From assembly GCA_964369545.1 (NCBI GenBank), contig CAYJFA010000003.1, positions 62,001 to 126,000 on the forward strand: a stretch of 64,000 bases of DNA, given 5' to 3'. The DNA is from BNWE01 sp964369545. GTDB lineage: Bacteria > Pseudomonadota > Alphaproteobacteria > UBA3830. The notes under the pieces are model-generated. The model was not told the DNA's origin, searched no databases, and saw only the letters and a program-made list of their open reading frames with translations. Positions within the stretch are counted from its first letter, which is position 1; the number at the start of each line of letters is the position of its first letter. The position numbers and the translations under genes are program-made. This document shows positions 51,793 to 60,608 of this stretch, in pieces.

Positions 51793-52659
51793 TTACTGAA
51801 GAAGATTCGCTAACTTGTTGTTTTTTTTGATGATAATTCTCTTTACTCGCCTAGGGTCGGCATCTGCGATCTCAAACTCTATTCCTGAGGGATGTTTCAG
51901 CGTTTCTCCTCGTGCCGGCATTCTTTCCGCAATCAGCATCATCAATCCGCCGAGAGTTTCGATATCTGGTTCGTCATCGTCTTGGCTTAAGGGTTTTAAC
52001 AAATCTACCTCAAGAATTTCTTCGCATTCTTCTACAAGTATTTTTGCATCTGCTAGATATGTGCCGTCCGGACGCGCGATTATTTGTGGAAAAATTCTTC
52101 TGTTTTGCTGGATTTCTCCAACGATCTCCGATACCACATCTTGCAATGTTACAAGTCCGTCAACTCCTCCAAATTCATCAACAACAATGACCAGATGATT
52201 TGCTGAGGCTTTGATTTCCACTAGTAATTCTAGGAGTTGAATGCTGGGAACGACGTAAATTACCTCTTTCAAAAGATGTTTTATATTGAAAGATTCTGGG
52301 TTTTTTATATAAGGCAGAAAATCTCGAACTCTTACTATTCCAACAACTTCGTCTAGCGTGTTTTTATATATCGGGATCTGCGAACAGTGGGTACGCGAAA
52401 AAATATCAATGAATTCATCCAGAGATGTATCAATTTTTGCCGCGATAATATCAGCACGCGGAACCATTATATCCGCAGCTGTAAGATCTTTTAATCCGAG
52501 AACATTCGAAACGAGAGCTAATTCATTGTTATCAACAGGATTTTCATTATTAACAGACGATTGGTCTGCTTCGATGAGATTTTCGAGTCTGTCTATAAGC
52601 GGAATATCCGGTTCTTTTTTTAATAACTTTTTTAAATAACTAAAAATTTTTAATTGCAT
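51793..52659 (-). CDS. CBS-domain protein, CorC/TlyC family
   Basis: The cytoplasmic protein has a pair of CBS domains (DIMVPRADIIAAKID and the HLVIVVDEFGGVDGLVTLQD segment) and a C-terminal CorC/HlyC transporter-associated domain (ETLGGLMMLIAERMPARGE). CorC-type proteins affect magnesium/cobalt efflux. Membrane helices are absent, so it is the short form. AGGAAATTC precedes the ATG. The order miaB-ybeY-corC on one strand is the classic cluster. Confidence 0.9.
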   Translation of the reverse strand: MQLKIFSYLKKLLKKEPDIPLIDRLENLIEADQSSVNNENPVDNNELALVSNVLGLKDLTAADIMVPRADIIAAKIDTSLDEFIDIFSRTHCSQIPIYKNTLDEVVGIVRVRDFLPYIKNPESFNIKHLLKEVIYVVPSIQLLELLVEIKASANHLVIVVDEFGGVDGLVTLQDVVSEIVGEIQQNRRIFPQIIARPDGTYLADAKILVEECEEILEVDLLKPLSQDDDEPDIETLGGLMMLIAERMPARGETLKHPSGIEFEIADADPRRVKRIIIKKNNKLANLLQ

Positions 52660-52673
52660 GAATTTCCTAATAT

Positions 52674-53186
52674 TTATTCATATGGATTTTTGATATTTAA
52701 TTTTGAGAGAATTTTTATTTCAATGGATTCCATTTGTTCTGCCGCAGATTCGTTGGTATGCTCATAGCCAAGCAAATGTAATACGCTGTGTACAATTAAA
52801 TGGCTTAAATGATCATTAAAGTTCTTTTCTTGTTCGATGGATTCTCGATCTACAGTTTCATAGGCGATAGCTATGCTTCCTAATATACAGATATTGCAGC
52901 AATATTGTTCACCTTCTTCGTTAGGAGGAATATCATGCCATGTGTCGCTGTACACGTTGTCTATCGAGTCTGATGGAAAAGATAATACGTTAGTCGGCTT
53001 ATCAATTCCTCCATAAGTTTTGTTAAGCAATTGAACTTCTCTATCATTTGTAAAAAGAAAGCATATTTCTACATTGTAATGGTTGAGATTTAGTTCAGAG
53101 AAAAGCGCATAAACGCAGTCGGTTACTATGGATTTTATATTAGAGCGATTCCAAGATTCGTGCTCAATTGAAATTTCCAAATTCAT
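52674..53186 (-). CDS. ybeY: Endoribonuclease YbeY
   Basis: YbeY is a single-strand-specific metallo-endoribonuclease needed for 16S rRNA 3' maturation and ribosome quality control. The zinc motif HxxxHxxxxxH is intact in HLIVHSVLHLLGYEH near the C terminus, and the preceding LNKTYGGIDKPTNVLSFP is the family signature. Length (170 residues) is normal. Its ATG overlaps the miaB stop by one base (TAATG). The phoH/ybeZ gene usually found between miaB and ybeY is absent. Confidence 0.95.
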   Translation of the reverse strand: MNLEISIEHESWNRSNIKSIVTDCVYALFSELNLNHYNVEICFLFTNDREVQLLNKTYGGIDKPTNVLSFPSDSIDNVYSDTWHDIPPNEEGEQYCCNICILGSIAIAYETVDRESIEQEKNFNDHLSHLIVHSVLHLLGYEHTNESAAEQMESIEIKILSKLNIKNPYE

Positions 53187-54517
53187 TATTTGATCACACC
53201 TATCAAACTATGGGATTTTAATTCTGCAATTTTGACTCGCACAACATCACCTATTTTTATACCATTATCACATATTGATACTGCTTGTGAATACTCGCTT
53301 CGTCCAACAAGTTGATTTTTATACCTGCCTTTTTTGGTAATCAATACAGATAAATATTTTCCAATAGAATTTTCATTAAATTGATTTTGATGATTATTTA
53401 GTAAATTTTGTAATATTTTCAATCTTTCGGACTTTATTTTATCAGAGATTTGTTCTTCCATTTTTGCTGCGACAGTATTTGCACGTGGACTGTACTTAAA
53501 TGAATATGCTTGCGCGAATTTTATTTTTTCCGCTAATTTTAGTGTGCTTTCGAAGTCTTCGTCAGTTTCTCCAGGAAAGCCAACGATAAAATCTGATGAA
53601 AGCGCGATATCCGATCTATTGTTTCGCAACATATCTATGCATCTTAAATAATCATCGATAGAATATTTTCTATTCATCTTTTTTAAAATTTTATCGGATC
53701 CAGATTGTACCGGAAGATGTAAAAATGGCATGAGAATGTCTATTTCTTTATGTGCCCTTGCTATATCAATATTAATATCTTTCGGATTGGATGTTACGTA
53801 TCTGATGCGTGCTAATTTTTCTATTTCAGCAAGCTTAAAAAGTAATTTCGCGAGACTCCATTCTTTGCCGTTAGGACCTTCTCCGTTGTAGGAATTAACA
53901 TTTTGTCCCAAGAGGGTTATTTCTTTGACTCCTGCTGCTATTAAACCCTTTGCTTCTTTTATAATATCGTTAACACTTCTTGAAAATTCTCGTCCTCTTG
54001 CATATGGAACAACGCAATATGTACAAAAATTATTACATCCTTCTTGAATTGTTAAAAAATCAGAACAGTTTCTGTTGAAAAATTGCTTTGTGAGGTGATG
54101 GAATTTTTCTCGGGAGCTTAGATTAGTCAGGACGAAGGATGATTTATCTTTATTTGTTGATATATCGTTTATTACAGATTTTATTTTATGTATTTCCTGA
54201 GGCCCTATTACGGCGTCAACGTATGGTGCTCGATTTATCAACTCGGAAGATTTAGATTGAGCAATGCATCCGCAGACGATGATTATGCAATCATTTCCTT
54301 TAGAATGCGCTTCCAGCTTTAGTAGATATGCTCTTCCAAGATCTGAAAATAATTTTTCGTCCGCTTTTTCTCTTATGCTGCATGTATTAAAAATTAATAT
54401 GTCAGCTTTATCTATGAATTCCGAGCGCTTGTGTCCGGATTCATATAATACATCCGAGATTCGTGATGAATCGTATACATTCATCTGACATCCATAACTT
54501 TTAATAAAAAAGTACAT
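53186..54517 (-). CDS. miaB: tRNA-2-methylthio-N6-dimethylallyladenosine synthase MiaB
   Basis: MiaB adds a methylthio group to i6A37 in tRNA using two [4Fe-4S] clusters. The N-terminal cluster Cys are in YGCQMNVYD, NTCSIRE and CGCIAQ; the radical SAM motif is CNNFCTYCVVPYARG. The C-terminal TRAM domain follows. The ATG at 54517 (MYFFIKSYGCQMN) is preferred to one 15 codons upstream because homologues begin there. Length is 443 residues. It opens the miaB-ybeY-corC unit. Confidence 0.96.
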   Translation of the reverse strand: MYFFIKSYGCQMNVYDSSRISDVLYESGHKRSEFIDKADILIFNTCSIREKADEKLFSDLGRAYLLKLEAHSKGNDCIIIVCGCIAQSKSSELINRAPYVDAVIGPQEIHKIKSVINDISTNKDKSSFVLTNLSSREKFHHLTKQFFNRNCSDFLTIQEGCNNFCTYCVVPYARGREFSRSVNDIIKEAKGLIAAGVKEITLLGQNVNSYNGEGPNGKEWSLAKLLFKLAEIEKLARIRYVTSNPKDINIDIARAHKEIDILMPFLHLPVQSGSDKILKKMNRKYSIDDYLRCIDMLRNNRSDIALSSDFIVGFPGETDEDFESTLKLAEKIKFAQAYSFKYSPRANTVAAKMEEQISDKIKSERLKILQNLLNNHQNQFNENSIGKYLSVLITKKGRYKNQLVGRSEYSQAVSICDNGIKIGDVVRVKIAELKSHSLIGVIK

Positions 54518-54600
54518 ATACTTTCTACTTTGTATGTATCTATAAACGCAGTGATTATACAATAATTCTTAAGATAATTTAATGATCTTTAGGATAACGA

Positions 54601-54768
54601 TTATTTTATTTTTGCTTCTTTAAATAGAACATGCTTTCTTACAACAGGATCATATTTTCTCATTTCCATTTTTTCCGGTTGTTTCCTAGGATTTCTTTTT
54701 TTTACGTAAAAAAATCCTGTTTCAGCTGTGCTTAACATTTTTACAGTCATAGTAGCGGCTTTAGCCAT
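54601..54768 (-). CDS. rpmG: 50S ribosomal protein L33
   Basis: A 55-codon gene: MAKAATMTVKMLSTAETGFF, then YVKKRNPRKQPEKMEMRKYD and PVVRKHVLFKEAKIK, an L33 protein without the Cys pairs (the Cys-minus form used by many alphaproteobacteria). The start is ATG 54768. It is monocistronic and separate from rpmB (L28), which is often its neighbour in other bacteria. Confidence 0.95.
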   Translation of the reverse strand: MAKAATMTVKMLSTAETGFFYVKKRNPRKQPEKMEMRKYDPVVRKHVLFKEAKIK

Positions 54769-54867
54769 AATAGAACTCCGTTTTCATAGAAATGCTGTTA
54801 ACATTTTTGTAATATCAAATATCAGGCTACATTGTACTGTTATATCCTTGAAAGTCAATATCATCTC

Positions 54868-54904
54868 TCACATTCTCATGTAAATCAAGAGATGCTCCGG
54901 TGCT
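54868..54904. repeat. Diverged copy of the core of the 50947 repeat
   Basis: Aligned without gaps to 51000-51036, this 37-base stretch matches at 26 positions by hand count (TCACAT-CTCA-GTA and CGGT-CT blocks in common). It lies in the intergenic region between rpmG and nadK. It has no terminal repeats, so it may be an old fragment. Confidence 0.4.
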
Positions 54905-54957
54905 CACGCTAATCCTTCCTCATTTTTGAGTAAAACATTTTTCATGCAAATGGGGTT

Positions 54958-55719
54958 CTATATCATAAATTGTTCAGATAAGATTTTTTTATCAAATGGA
55001 TTATCTTTATCGAAAAGAAGATTTAGCGTAGTGGTTTTATCTTCTACTATATTTACTTTATGTAAATTTCTAAATTCTGCATAGTCAGCAACCGCGCATA
55101 CCGGTCTGCGAACACTGTCGATTACCTCAAAGTCAAGGACAGTATTGGAATTTAGAATTGCGCCACGCCATTTTCTCGGTCGAAATGAGCTAATCGGAGT
55201 AAGCGCAAGTAGTTTCGAATTAGGTGGGATTATCGGACCATTCGCAGAGTAGTTATATGCTGTACTTCCGATTTGCGTTGCCGCGATTATTCCATCACAA
55301 ATCAGCTCTTTTATTTGCACAACATTGTCAACAATAACTCGGATTTTTGCAGATTGATGTGTCTGTCGCAGAAGATACAGTTCATTTATCGCCATTGTAT
55401 CGAATGTTTCTCCATCACGGTTTTTTGCATGTATTTTCAGCGGGTGAAATTCAAATGCTGTGGAATTTTTAATTCTTTCTATAAGGTTATCTTTGAAATA
55501 TGGATTTGTTAGAAAACCAATCTTGCCGCAGTTCATTCCATAGACCGGAAGATTGCAACTTATGGTCTCATGAAATGTTCTTAGCACCATTCCATCTCCT
55601 GATAAAACCACAATACAATCAGCGGACATTAGATCACATTGTCCGTAAGTTTTTATCATGTATTTGAATGCGCTTACTGATTTGGCATTCGATGAATAAA
55701 CAAAGTGTATTTTCATCAT
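54958..55719 (-). CDS. nadK: NAD kinase
   Basis: The enzyme phosphorylates NAD to NADP. The motif VVLSGDGMVLRTFHE, corresponding to the GGDG motif, and the conserved NELYLLR and DGIIAATQIGSTAYNYSANG (catalytic/substrate loop) are present. Length (253 residues) is typical of the short alphaproteobacterial form. The start is uncertain among GTG 55725 and ATG 55719 or 55716; no ribosome binding site decides it. It is separate from other genes. Confidence 0.95.
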   Translation of the reverse strand: MMKIHFVYSSNAKSVSAFKYMIKTYGQCDLMSADCIVVLSGDGMVLRTFHETISCNLPVYGMNCGKIGFLTNPYFKDNLIERIKNSTAFEFHPLKIHAKNRDGETFDTMAINELYLLRQTHQSAKIRVIVDNVVQIKELICDGIIAATQIGSTAYNYSANGPIIPPNSKLLALTPISSFRPRKWRGAILNSNTVLDFEVIDSVRRPVCAVADYAEFRNLHKVNIVEDKTTTLNLLFDKDNPFDKKILSEQFMI

Positions 55720-55930
55720 TATCACAAAACTATAGCCGAAAATATATAAGCTGCAATATGTATTTTTGGCAAACTAATTTAAAAACTATAACAACAAACC
55801 CACATACTAAATGCTATCATATTAAACGATTATAAGTTGGAGTAGATATGAAGTAATGTTCCAGAGCTTATAATCTACTTGTTGTCGAAGAACCTACTTA
55901 TGTAGGGTAAGTTACAACTTCCGGGTAAGT

Positions 55931-56425
55931 ATGTCAACAACAGGCTTGTTAGTTTTGGAGAGTGATCATATCGGATTCCGTTTTTTAGTAGACGGAGACC
56001 AGCTTATGGCCTTGAAGCATCTAAGTTACAGGACAGAATCGTTATTAAACATAATTATCAACAAAATAATTAAAGAAGGTAAGTGGATTGAATGTACTCC
56101 ATGGGTGAGTATTACACAGGTACATTTATCGAAGATATTGAAATGTACGAGGGAATGCATATCACATCATATATGCAAATTAGTTGAAGAAGGCATATTG
56201 TTTAGAAAGCAACTTAACTCAAAAGAACACGATCACAGTAATTATTATTCTGTCAATCCAGGAGTATTAGAAGACGTAAAATTCAGGGTATTTTTTTCAC
56301 GGGCGATAGTGAAGAAAATATCCAACATATATAGTAATATTATTAAATCATTAATAAATCATAACAAGTCAATAGCGCGCGAGGTTGAATTGTTTTTTTT
56401 GAAAAAATGGTTAATAATTAGTTAA
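55931..56425 (+). CDS. Winged-helix protein of unknown function
   Basis: A 164-residue soluble protein whose centre looks like a winged helix-turn-helix: WVSITQVHLSKILKCTRECI, then SHHICKLVEEGILFRKQLN, then HSNYYSVNPG, a layout seen in plasmid/phage replication and transcription proteins. No family is firmly recognised. The promoter region has a hairpin CCTAC-TTAT-GTAGG (55891-55904) that might be an operator for autoregulation. It lies 32 bases ahead of dapD on the same strand. The start codon has GGGTAAG upstream, which is a weak site. Confidence 0.6.
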   Translation: MSTTGLLVLESDHIGFRFLVDGDQLMALKHLSYRTESLLNIIINKIIKEGKWIECTPWVSITQVHLSKILKCTRECISHHICKLVEEGILFRKQLNSKEHDHSNYYSVNPGVLEDVKFRVFFSRAIVKKISNIYSNIIKSLINHNKSIAREVELFFLKKWLIIS

Positions 56426-56457
56426 TATTTTATCGTTTATTTGTTGGAGCCGTTTTT

Positions 56458-57249
56458 ATGAAGCAAACCTTACGAAATAGAATTGAAGATTTATGGAATG
56501 AAAAATCAAATGATATTTTCTATATAGATGAAGCAATGAAAAAACTCGATAATGGTGAGTTGAGGATGGTTGAAAAAAATAACGGTGAATTTATTGTTAA
56601 CGATTATTTGAAAAAAGCAATTTTATTGTTTTTTAAGCATACAAAAACAATTGTTATGCAGGGCGCCGGATGCGCATATTTTGATAAAGTTCCATTAAAA
56701 ACTACAAATTGGACAGAAAAAGATTTTTTGCATGCGGGATTTCGTATGGTTCCAGGCAGCGTTGTACGCTATTCCGCACATATTTCGAAATTTGCAGTCA
56801 TTATGCAGAGTTTTATAAATGTCGGCGCGTTTATTGGTGAAGGTACCATGATCGATACAAATGCGCTTGTTGGGAGTTGCGCTCAAATTGGAAAAAATTG
56901 CCACATCTCAGACGGAGTTACAATCGGCGGGGTGATAGAACCGCTTCAGGCTAATCCTGTGATTATAGAGGATACGTGTTTTATAGGGGTCAGAAGTTCT
57001 GTTACAGAAGGAGTGATAGTTGGCGAAGGATCTGTTTTAGGTGCCGGAACGACTTTGACGGCGTCAACAAAAATCCTAAATAAAATCACGGGAGAAATCA
57101 CCTATGGAAGGATTCCTCCATATTCTGTTGTTGTGCCGGGAGTTTATCCATCGGGAAATGTCAATTTGTGCTGCGCTGTGATAATAAAATCTGTAGATGA
57201 ACAAACTAGAAAAAAAACATCGATAAATGATTTACTAAGAGTTTTATAA
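56458..57249 (+). CDS. dapD: 2,3,4,5-tetrahydropyridine-2,6-dicarboxylate N-succinyltransferase
   Basis: DapD acts in the succinylase branch of lysine/diaminopimelate synthesis. The protein has an N-terminal helical part and a left-handed beta-helix of hexapeptide repeats: FRMVPGSVVRYSAHIS, GAFIGEGTMIDTNALVGSCAQ and GGVIEPLQANPVIIEDTCF. Length (263 residues) is slightly short of but near the usual 274. TGGAG precedes the ATG. dapE follows 15 bases later. The pair provides meso-diaminopimelate for peptidoglycan. Confidence 0.96.
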   Translation: MKQTLRNRIEDLWNEKSNDIFYIDEAMKKLDNGELRMVEKNNGEFIVNDYLKKAILLFFKHTKTIVMQGAGCAYFDKVPLKTTNWTEKDFLHAGFRMVPGSVVRYSAHISKFAVIMQSFINVGAFIGEGTMIDTNALVGSCAQIGKNCHISDGVTIGGVIEPLQANPVIIEDTCFIGVRSSVTEGVIVGEGSVLGAGTTLTASTKILNKITGEITYGRIPPYSVVVPGVYPSGNVNLCCAVIIKSVDEQTRKKTSINDLLRVL

Positions 57250-57264
57250 TGATATAGGTTTGGA

Positions 57265-58392
57265 ATGGATGTAGTTTCCCTTTGTTCTGATCTTATAAAA
57301 TGTAAAAGTGTGACACCAAACGATGATGGCGCGATAGATGTTGTTGCTGGGTATCTTTCGTCATTGGGGTTTCATACTGAAATTTTGATTTTTAAATCCG
57401 CAGATGGAAAAAACGAAATCAAAAATTTATTTGCGAAGTACGGAGTATCAAAAAATAAAATTCTAGGATTTTTAGGGCATTCGGATGTTGTTCCTGCTGG
57501 AGATGACTGGGAAGTTGATCCATTTGCTGCAATACAGAAAGGGGGTTATTTAATAGGTCGTGGTATCGCTGATATGAAAGGTGGAATTGCTGCTTTCTGT
57601 TGTGCTGTATCAGAATTTATTAAGCAAAAGTTTACTGGATCAATCATCGTTTTAATCACCGGAGATGAAGAGGTCGGGTCCTACGAAGGCACGCAATCGT
57701 TAATAAAATGGTGCGCGGAAAATGGTCATATACCGCACCATTGTTTAATAGGTGAGCCATCTTCTCATATAAATATTGGAGATAGAGTTTACGTTGGACA
57801 TCGCGGCAGTATGAATGTAACTGTGAAATCTTCTGGAAAACAAGGGCATATTGCGTATCCAGATAATTATGTGAATTCACTGGGAAATATCTGTAGATAC
57901 ATTACTGTAATGATGAATTATAAATGGAGATATGACGACAGGAGATTTCCGCGAACAAATTTAGAGCCTACACTACTTTTTACAAATAATTATGCGACAA
58001 ACGTAGCTCCTGATTTTTCATCTGCGAATTTGAATATACGCTACGGTGCAGATTATAAATCAGAGGATTTGAAAAAAATTTTATTAGATGACGCGAAAGA
58101 TTATAATGTGTCATTGGATTTTGTTGTGAATGGAGATTCCTATTACTGCGATAATGAGAATCTGAAAGAAACACTTTCTTCGGCAATAAAGAATATCACA
58201 GGAATAGATACTGAATTCTCTTGCGGTGGCGGAATATCTGATGGTAGGTATATGATAAGATATTGCAATATAATCGAATTTGGATTGCAGGATTCGACAA
58301 TGCATCAAAAAAATGAAAAAGTAAAAATAAATGACCTTTTAGTTTTGGAAAAAATCTATTTATCGTTTATCAAAAGGTATTTCAATATATAA
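57265..58392 (+). CDS. dapE: Succinyl-diaminopimelate desuccinylase
   Basis: DapE is a di-zinc hydrolase that removes succinate from N-succinyl-L,L-diaminopimelate. Metal-binding segments are visible: GFLGHSDVVPAGDDW (His, Asp), GRGIADMKGGIAAF (Asp), TGDEEVGSYEGT (catalytic Glu) and LIGEPSSH. Length 375 residues is normal. It is directly behind dapD, so the two probably share one transcript. The enzyme completes two steps of the pathway with dapD. Confidence 0.96.
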   Translation: MDVVSLCSDLIKCKSVTPNDDGAIDVVAGYLSSLGFHTEILIFKSADGKNEIKNLFAKYGVSKNKILGFLGHSDVVPAGDDWEVDPFAAIQKGGYLIGRGIADMKGGIAAFCCAVSEFIKQKFTGSIIVLITGDEEVGSYEGTQSLIKWCAENGHIPHHCLIGEPSSHINIGDRVYVGHRGSMNVTVKSSGKQGHIAYPDNYVNSLGNICRYITVMMNYKWRYDDRRFPRTNLEPTLLFTNNYATNVAPDFSSANLNIRYGADYKSEDLKKILLDDAKDYNVSLDFVVNGDSYYCDNENLKETLSSAIKNITGIDTEFSCGGGISDGRYMIRYCNIIEFGLQDSTMHQKNEKVKINDLLVLEKIYLSFIKRYFNI

Positions 58393-58437
58393 TAATTGTA
58401 TTAAACATATGCATTCTTTTTGTGGAAAGCGTTTATT

Positions 58438-59667
58438 GTGACTTCGATAGATTTCATAAAAAAAAGCGGTATTGGATTTGCTTACGGGATTTCATTTCCT
58501 TTAACTATAGTAATTTTAGATTACTGGCTTAAGGATTGCGGAATATCGAACACCACAATTGGTTTCTTTTCACTCTTTCACCTACCTTTTGTTTTAAAGC
58601 TATTTTTTGCTCCGGTTATTGATAATTTTGAAATTCCATATTTTTCGAAAAAACTTGGCAGGCGACGCAGTTGGGTTGTTTTTAGTCAAATAATGCTGAT
58701 TTGCAGTGTACTTGGGATGGCAAATGTCGATCCAAAAACTAACTTGATGAATCTTATGATATGCGCGTCGTTTGTTGCTTTATTTGATGGATTTCAAAAT
58801 ATAGCACTTTATTCGTACCAAATTAGTGAAGTTTCTAAGGATAATCTAGGGTATGTAGCAGGAATAGTGAGTTTTGGACACAGAATAGGCACAATTACAA
58901 CGAAACTCGTTATTTTATATTTAGCCCATTTTTTCGGATGGAAAATCGCCTATGAATGCGCATCTTTTCTGATTTTTCTTTGTATGATTTTTATTTTATT
59001 TATAGATGAACCAGTAATAGTTAATAATACAAAACACGTATCTTTAAGAAATTATGCAAGTGTAGCCCATAACAGTAATTTGATATCTCAAATAAGTAGC
59101 TTATTTGATAAACAAAATGGAATTTATATTTTTGCTGTTTTGGTTTTATATAAAGCTTCTGATTTCATGATTCAAAAAATGTCGCGCTCATTTTGTTTGG
59201 AGATCGGATTTTCGAAACTTGAAATCGCGAATATTGTACAGCTTTTCGGATCCATCTCCGTGATTATCGGTGGATTTGTCTGCGGATTTTTTGTAAAAAG
59301 ATATGGCATATTTCGCACGATGATGTATTTAAGCGCCGTCCATGTGTTGTCACTTCTTTCGTATCTTGCTTTGAATGCTTATGGTAATAATTCCTATCTA
59401 TTATGCTCGGTAATCTTTTTTGAAGGAATAACGGGAGGGGCTGTTTCCGCAGCATTTCTCGCATTTTTGTACGATTTGTGTAAAAATGGATCGCAGTATG
59501 CATTACTATGGGCTATCTATGAAATAGGCGGAATGTTTTTTAGATTTTCATCAGGTTTCTGTGTAGATATATTTGGTTGGACAACCTTTTTCATTGTGGT
59601 CCCGCTATTTTCTATTCCAGGGATAATGGTTTTGAAGAAATTAGATAAAGTTAAGAAAGTTTCTTAA
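58438..59667 (+). CDS. MFS permease, AmpG-like
   Basis: A 12-helix transporter of about 410 residues. The N-terminal part (GFAYGISFPLTIVILDYWLKD, read here in two segments GFAYGISFPLT and IVILDYWLKD, then FFAPVIDNF) resembles AmpG, the importer of muropeptides in peptidoglycan recycling. The GTG at 58438 has GGAAAG upstream; a TTG at 58420 is an alternative. It follows dapE by 45 bases, supporting a cell-wall link. Specificity is inferred and other solutes are possible. Its stop overlaps the tsaC stop from the other strand. Confidence 0.8.
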   Translation: MTSIDFIKKSGIGFAYGISFPLTIVILDYWLKDCGISNTTIGFFSLFHLPFVLKLFFAPVIDNFEIPYFSKKLGRRRSWVVFSQIMLICSVLGMANVDPKTNLMNLMICASFVALFDGFQNIALYSYQISEVSKDNLGYVAGIVSFGHRIGTITTKLVILYLAHFFGWKIAYECASFLIFLCMIFILFIDEPVIVNNTKHVSLRNYASVAHNSNLISQISSLFDKQNGIYIFAVLVLYKASDFMIQKMSRSFCLEIGFSKLEIANIVQLFGSISVIIGGFVCGFFVKRYGIFRTMMYLSAVHVLSLLSYLALNAYGNNSYLLCSVIFFEGITGGAVSAAFLAFLYDLCKNGSQYALLWAIYEIGGMFFRFSSGFCVDIFGWTTFFIVVPLFSIPGIMVLKKLDKVKKVS

Positions 59668-60608
59668 TTTTTGCTTGCCTTCAAAAGTCGATCATTTATA
59701 GCTGCTCCGATTTTTGTATTTGGAACAGGCATGACGCAGATTTTCTCTGCATTTGTCTTATCTAGTTCATGCAGCATTCTGAAAAGATTAGCGGCAGCTT
59801 CCGTTAAATCGTGTTTTTCGCTTAAATTCAAAACATATTTGCATTGATTTTCAATCGGTGTTCCAAAAGCCAGCAAAGCATCTTTTTTATCTACTCTATC
59901 TGCATTGAGGATTATTTTTTTTTGGGTAGCATAGTGTTTAAATTTGTCAGGTAGATTATATGATTTATTAATTTTTAAGAGCTGCAGTTTGCACCTTTCC
60001 AAGATTTCATTTTCTGATACTGCTCCAGATCTTAAAATGCACAATTTATCGCTGGTGCAATCAATAATTGTCGATTCTATACCGATAAGGCACTGTCCTC
60101 CATCCAGGATGGTAAGATTTTCATTTTCTTTCAGATTTTCGGAAACAGCGTTTGCGTTTGTCGGGCTTATTTTTGTAGATTTGTTCGCACTTGGTGCAGC
60201 AAGTGGAAACGGAATCATTGATAATAATTTTAATGCTATTGGATTTGAAGGAACTCTAATTCCAATTGTATCAGTTCCCGCAGAGCATAATAACGATATT
60301 TTCGATTTTGGGTTCCGCTTTAATAAAAACGTTATAGGTCCTGGTAAAAATTGTTTTGATAATAAACGAGCGCTGTCAGTTATAGTTACATCTTCGAAAG
60401 CAGATTCTAAATCTGGATAACAAATACTGATGGGATTCATTTCAGAGCGATTTTTATATGCGAAAATCTTTGCTACAACATTGTCATCGTATGCATTTCC
60501 TCCGAGTCCGTAAACGGTTTCTGTTGGAAAGGCGACTAATTCACCATTTAGCAGTAATTTACTTGCTGTTTGAACATTTTCAGAAGTCGGCAGAATAATA
60601 TTATGCAT
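59664..60608 (-). CDS. Threonylcarbamoyl-AMP synthase, TsaC/Sua5
   Basis: The enzyme makes threonylcarbamoyl-AMP for the t6A modification of tRNA. The YrdC domain is clear (VAFPTETVYGLGGNAYD, then KRNPKSKISLL, and GTDTIGIRVPSNPIAL with PLAAPSANKSTKISPT after it). A C-terminal Sua5-specific domain extends the length to 314 residues, so this is the Sua5 type rather than the short TsaC type. It overlaps by one base the upstream gene's stop (TAATG). Confidence 0.93.
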   Translation of the reverse strand: MHNIILPTSENVQTASKLLLNGELVAFPTETVYGLGGNAYDDNVVAKIFAYKNRSEMNPISICYPDLESAFEDVTITDSARLLSKQFLPGPITFLLKRNPKSKISLLCSAGTDTIGIRVPSNPIALKLLSMIPFPLAAPSANKSTKISPTNANAVSENLKENENLTILDGGQCLIGIESTIIDCTSDKLCILRSGAVSENEILERCKLQLLKINKSYNLPDKFKHYATQKKIILNADRVDKKDALLAFGTPIENQCKYVLNLSEKHDLTEAAANLFRMLHELDKTNAEKICVMPVPNTKIGAAINDRLLKASKN

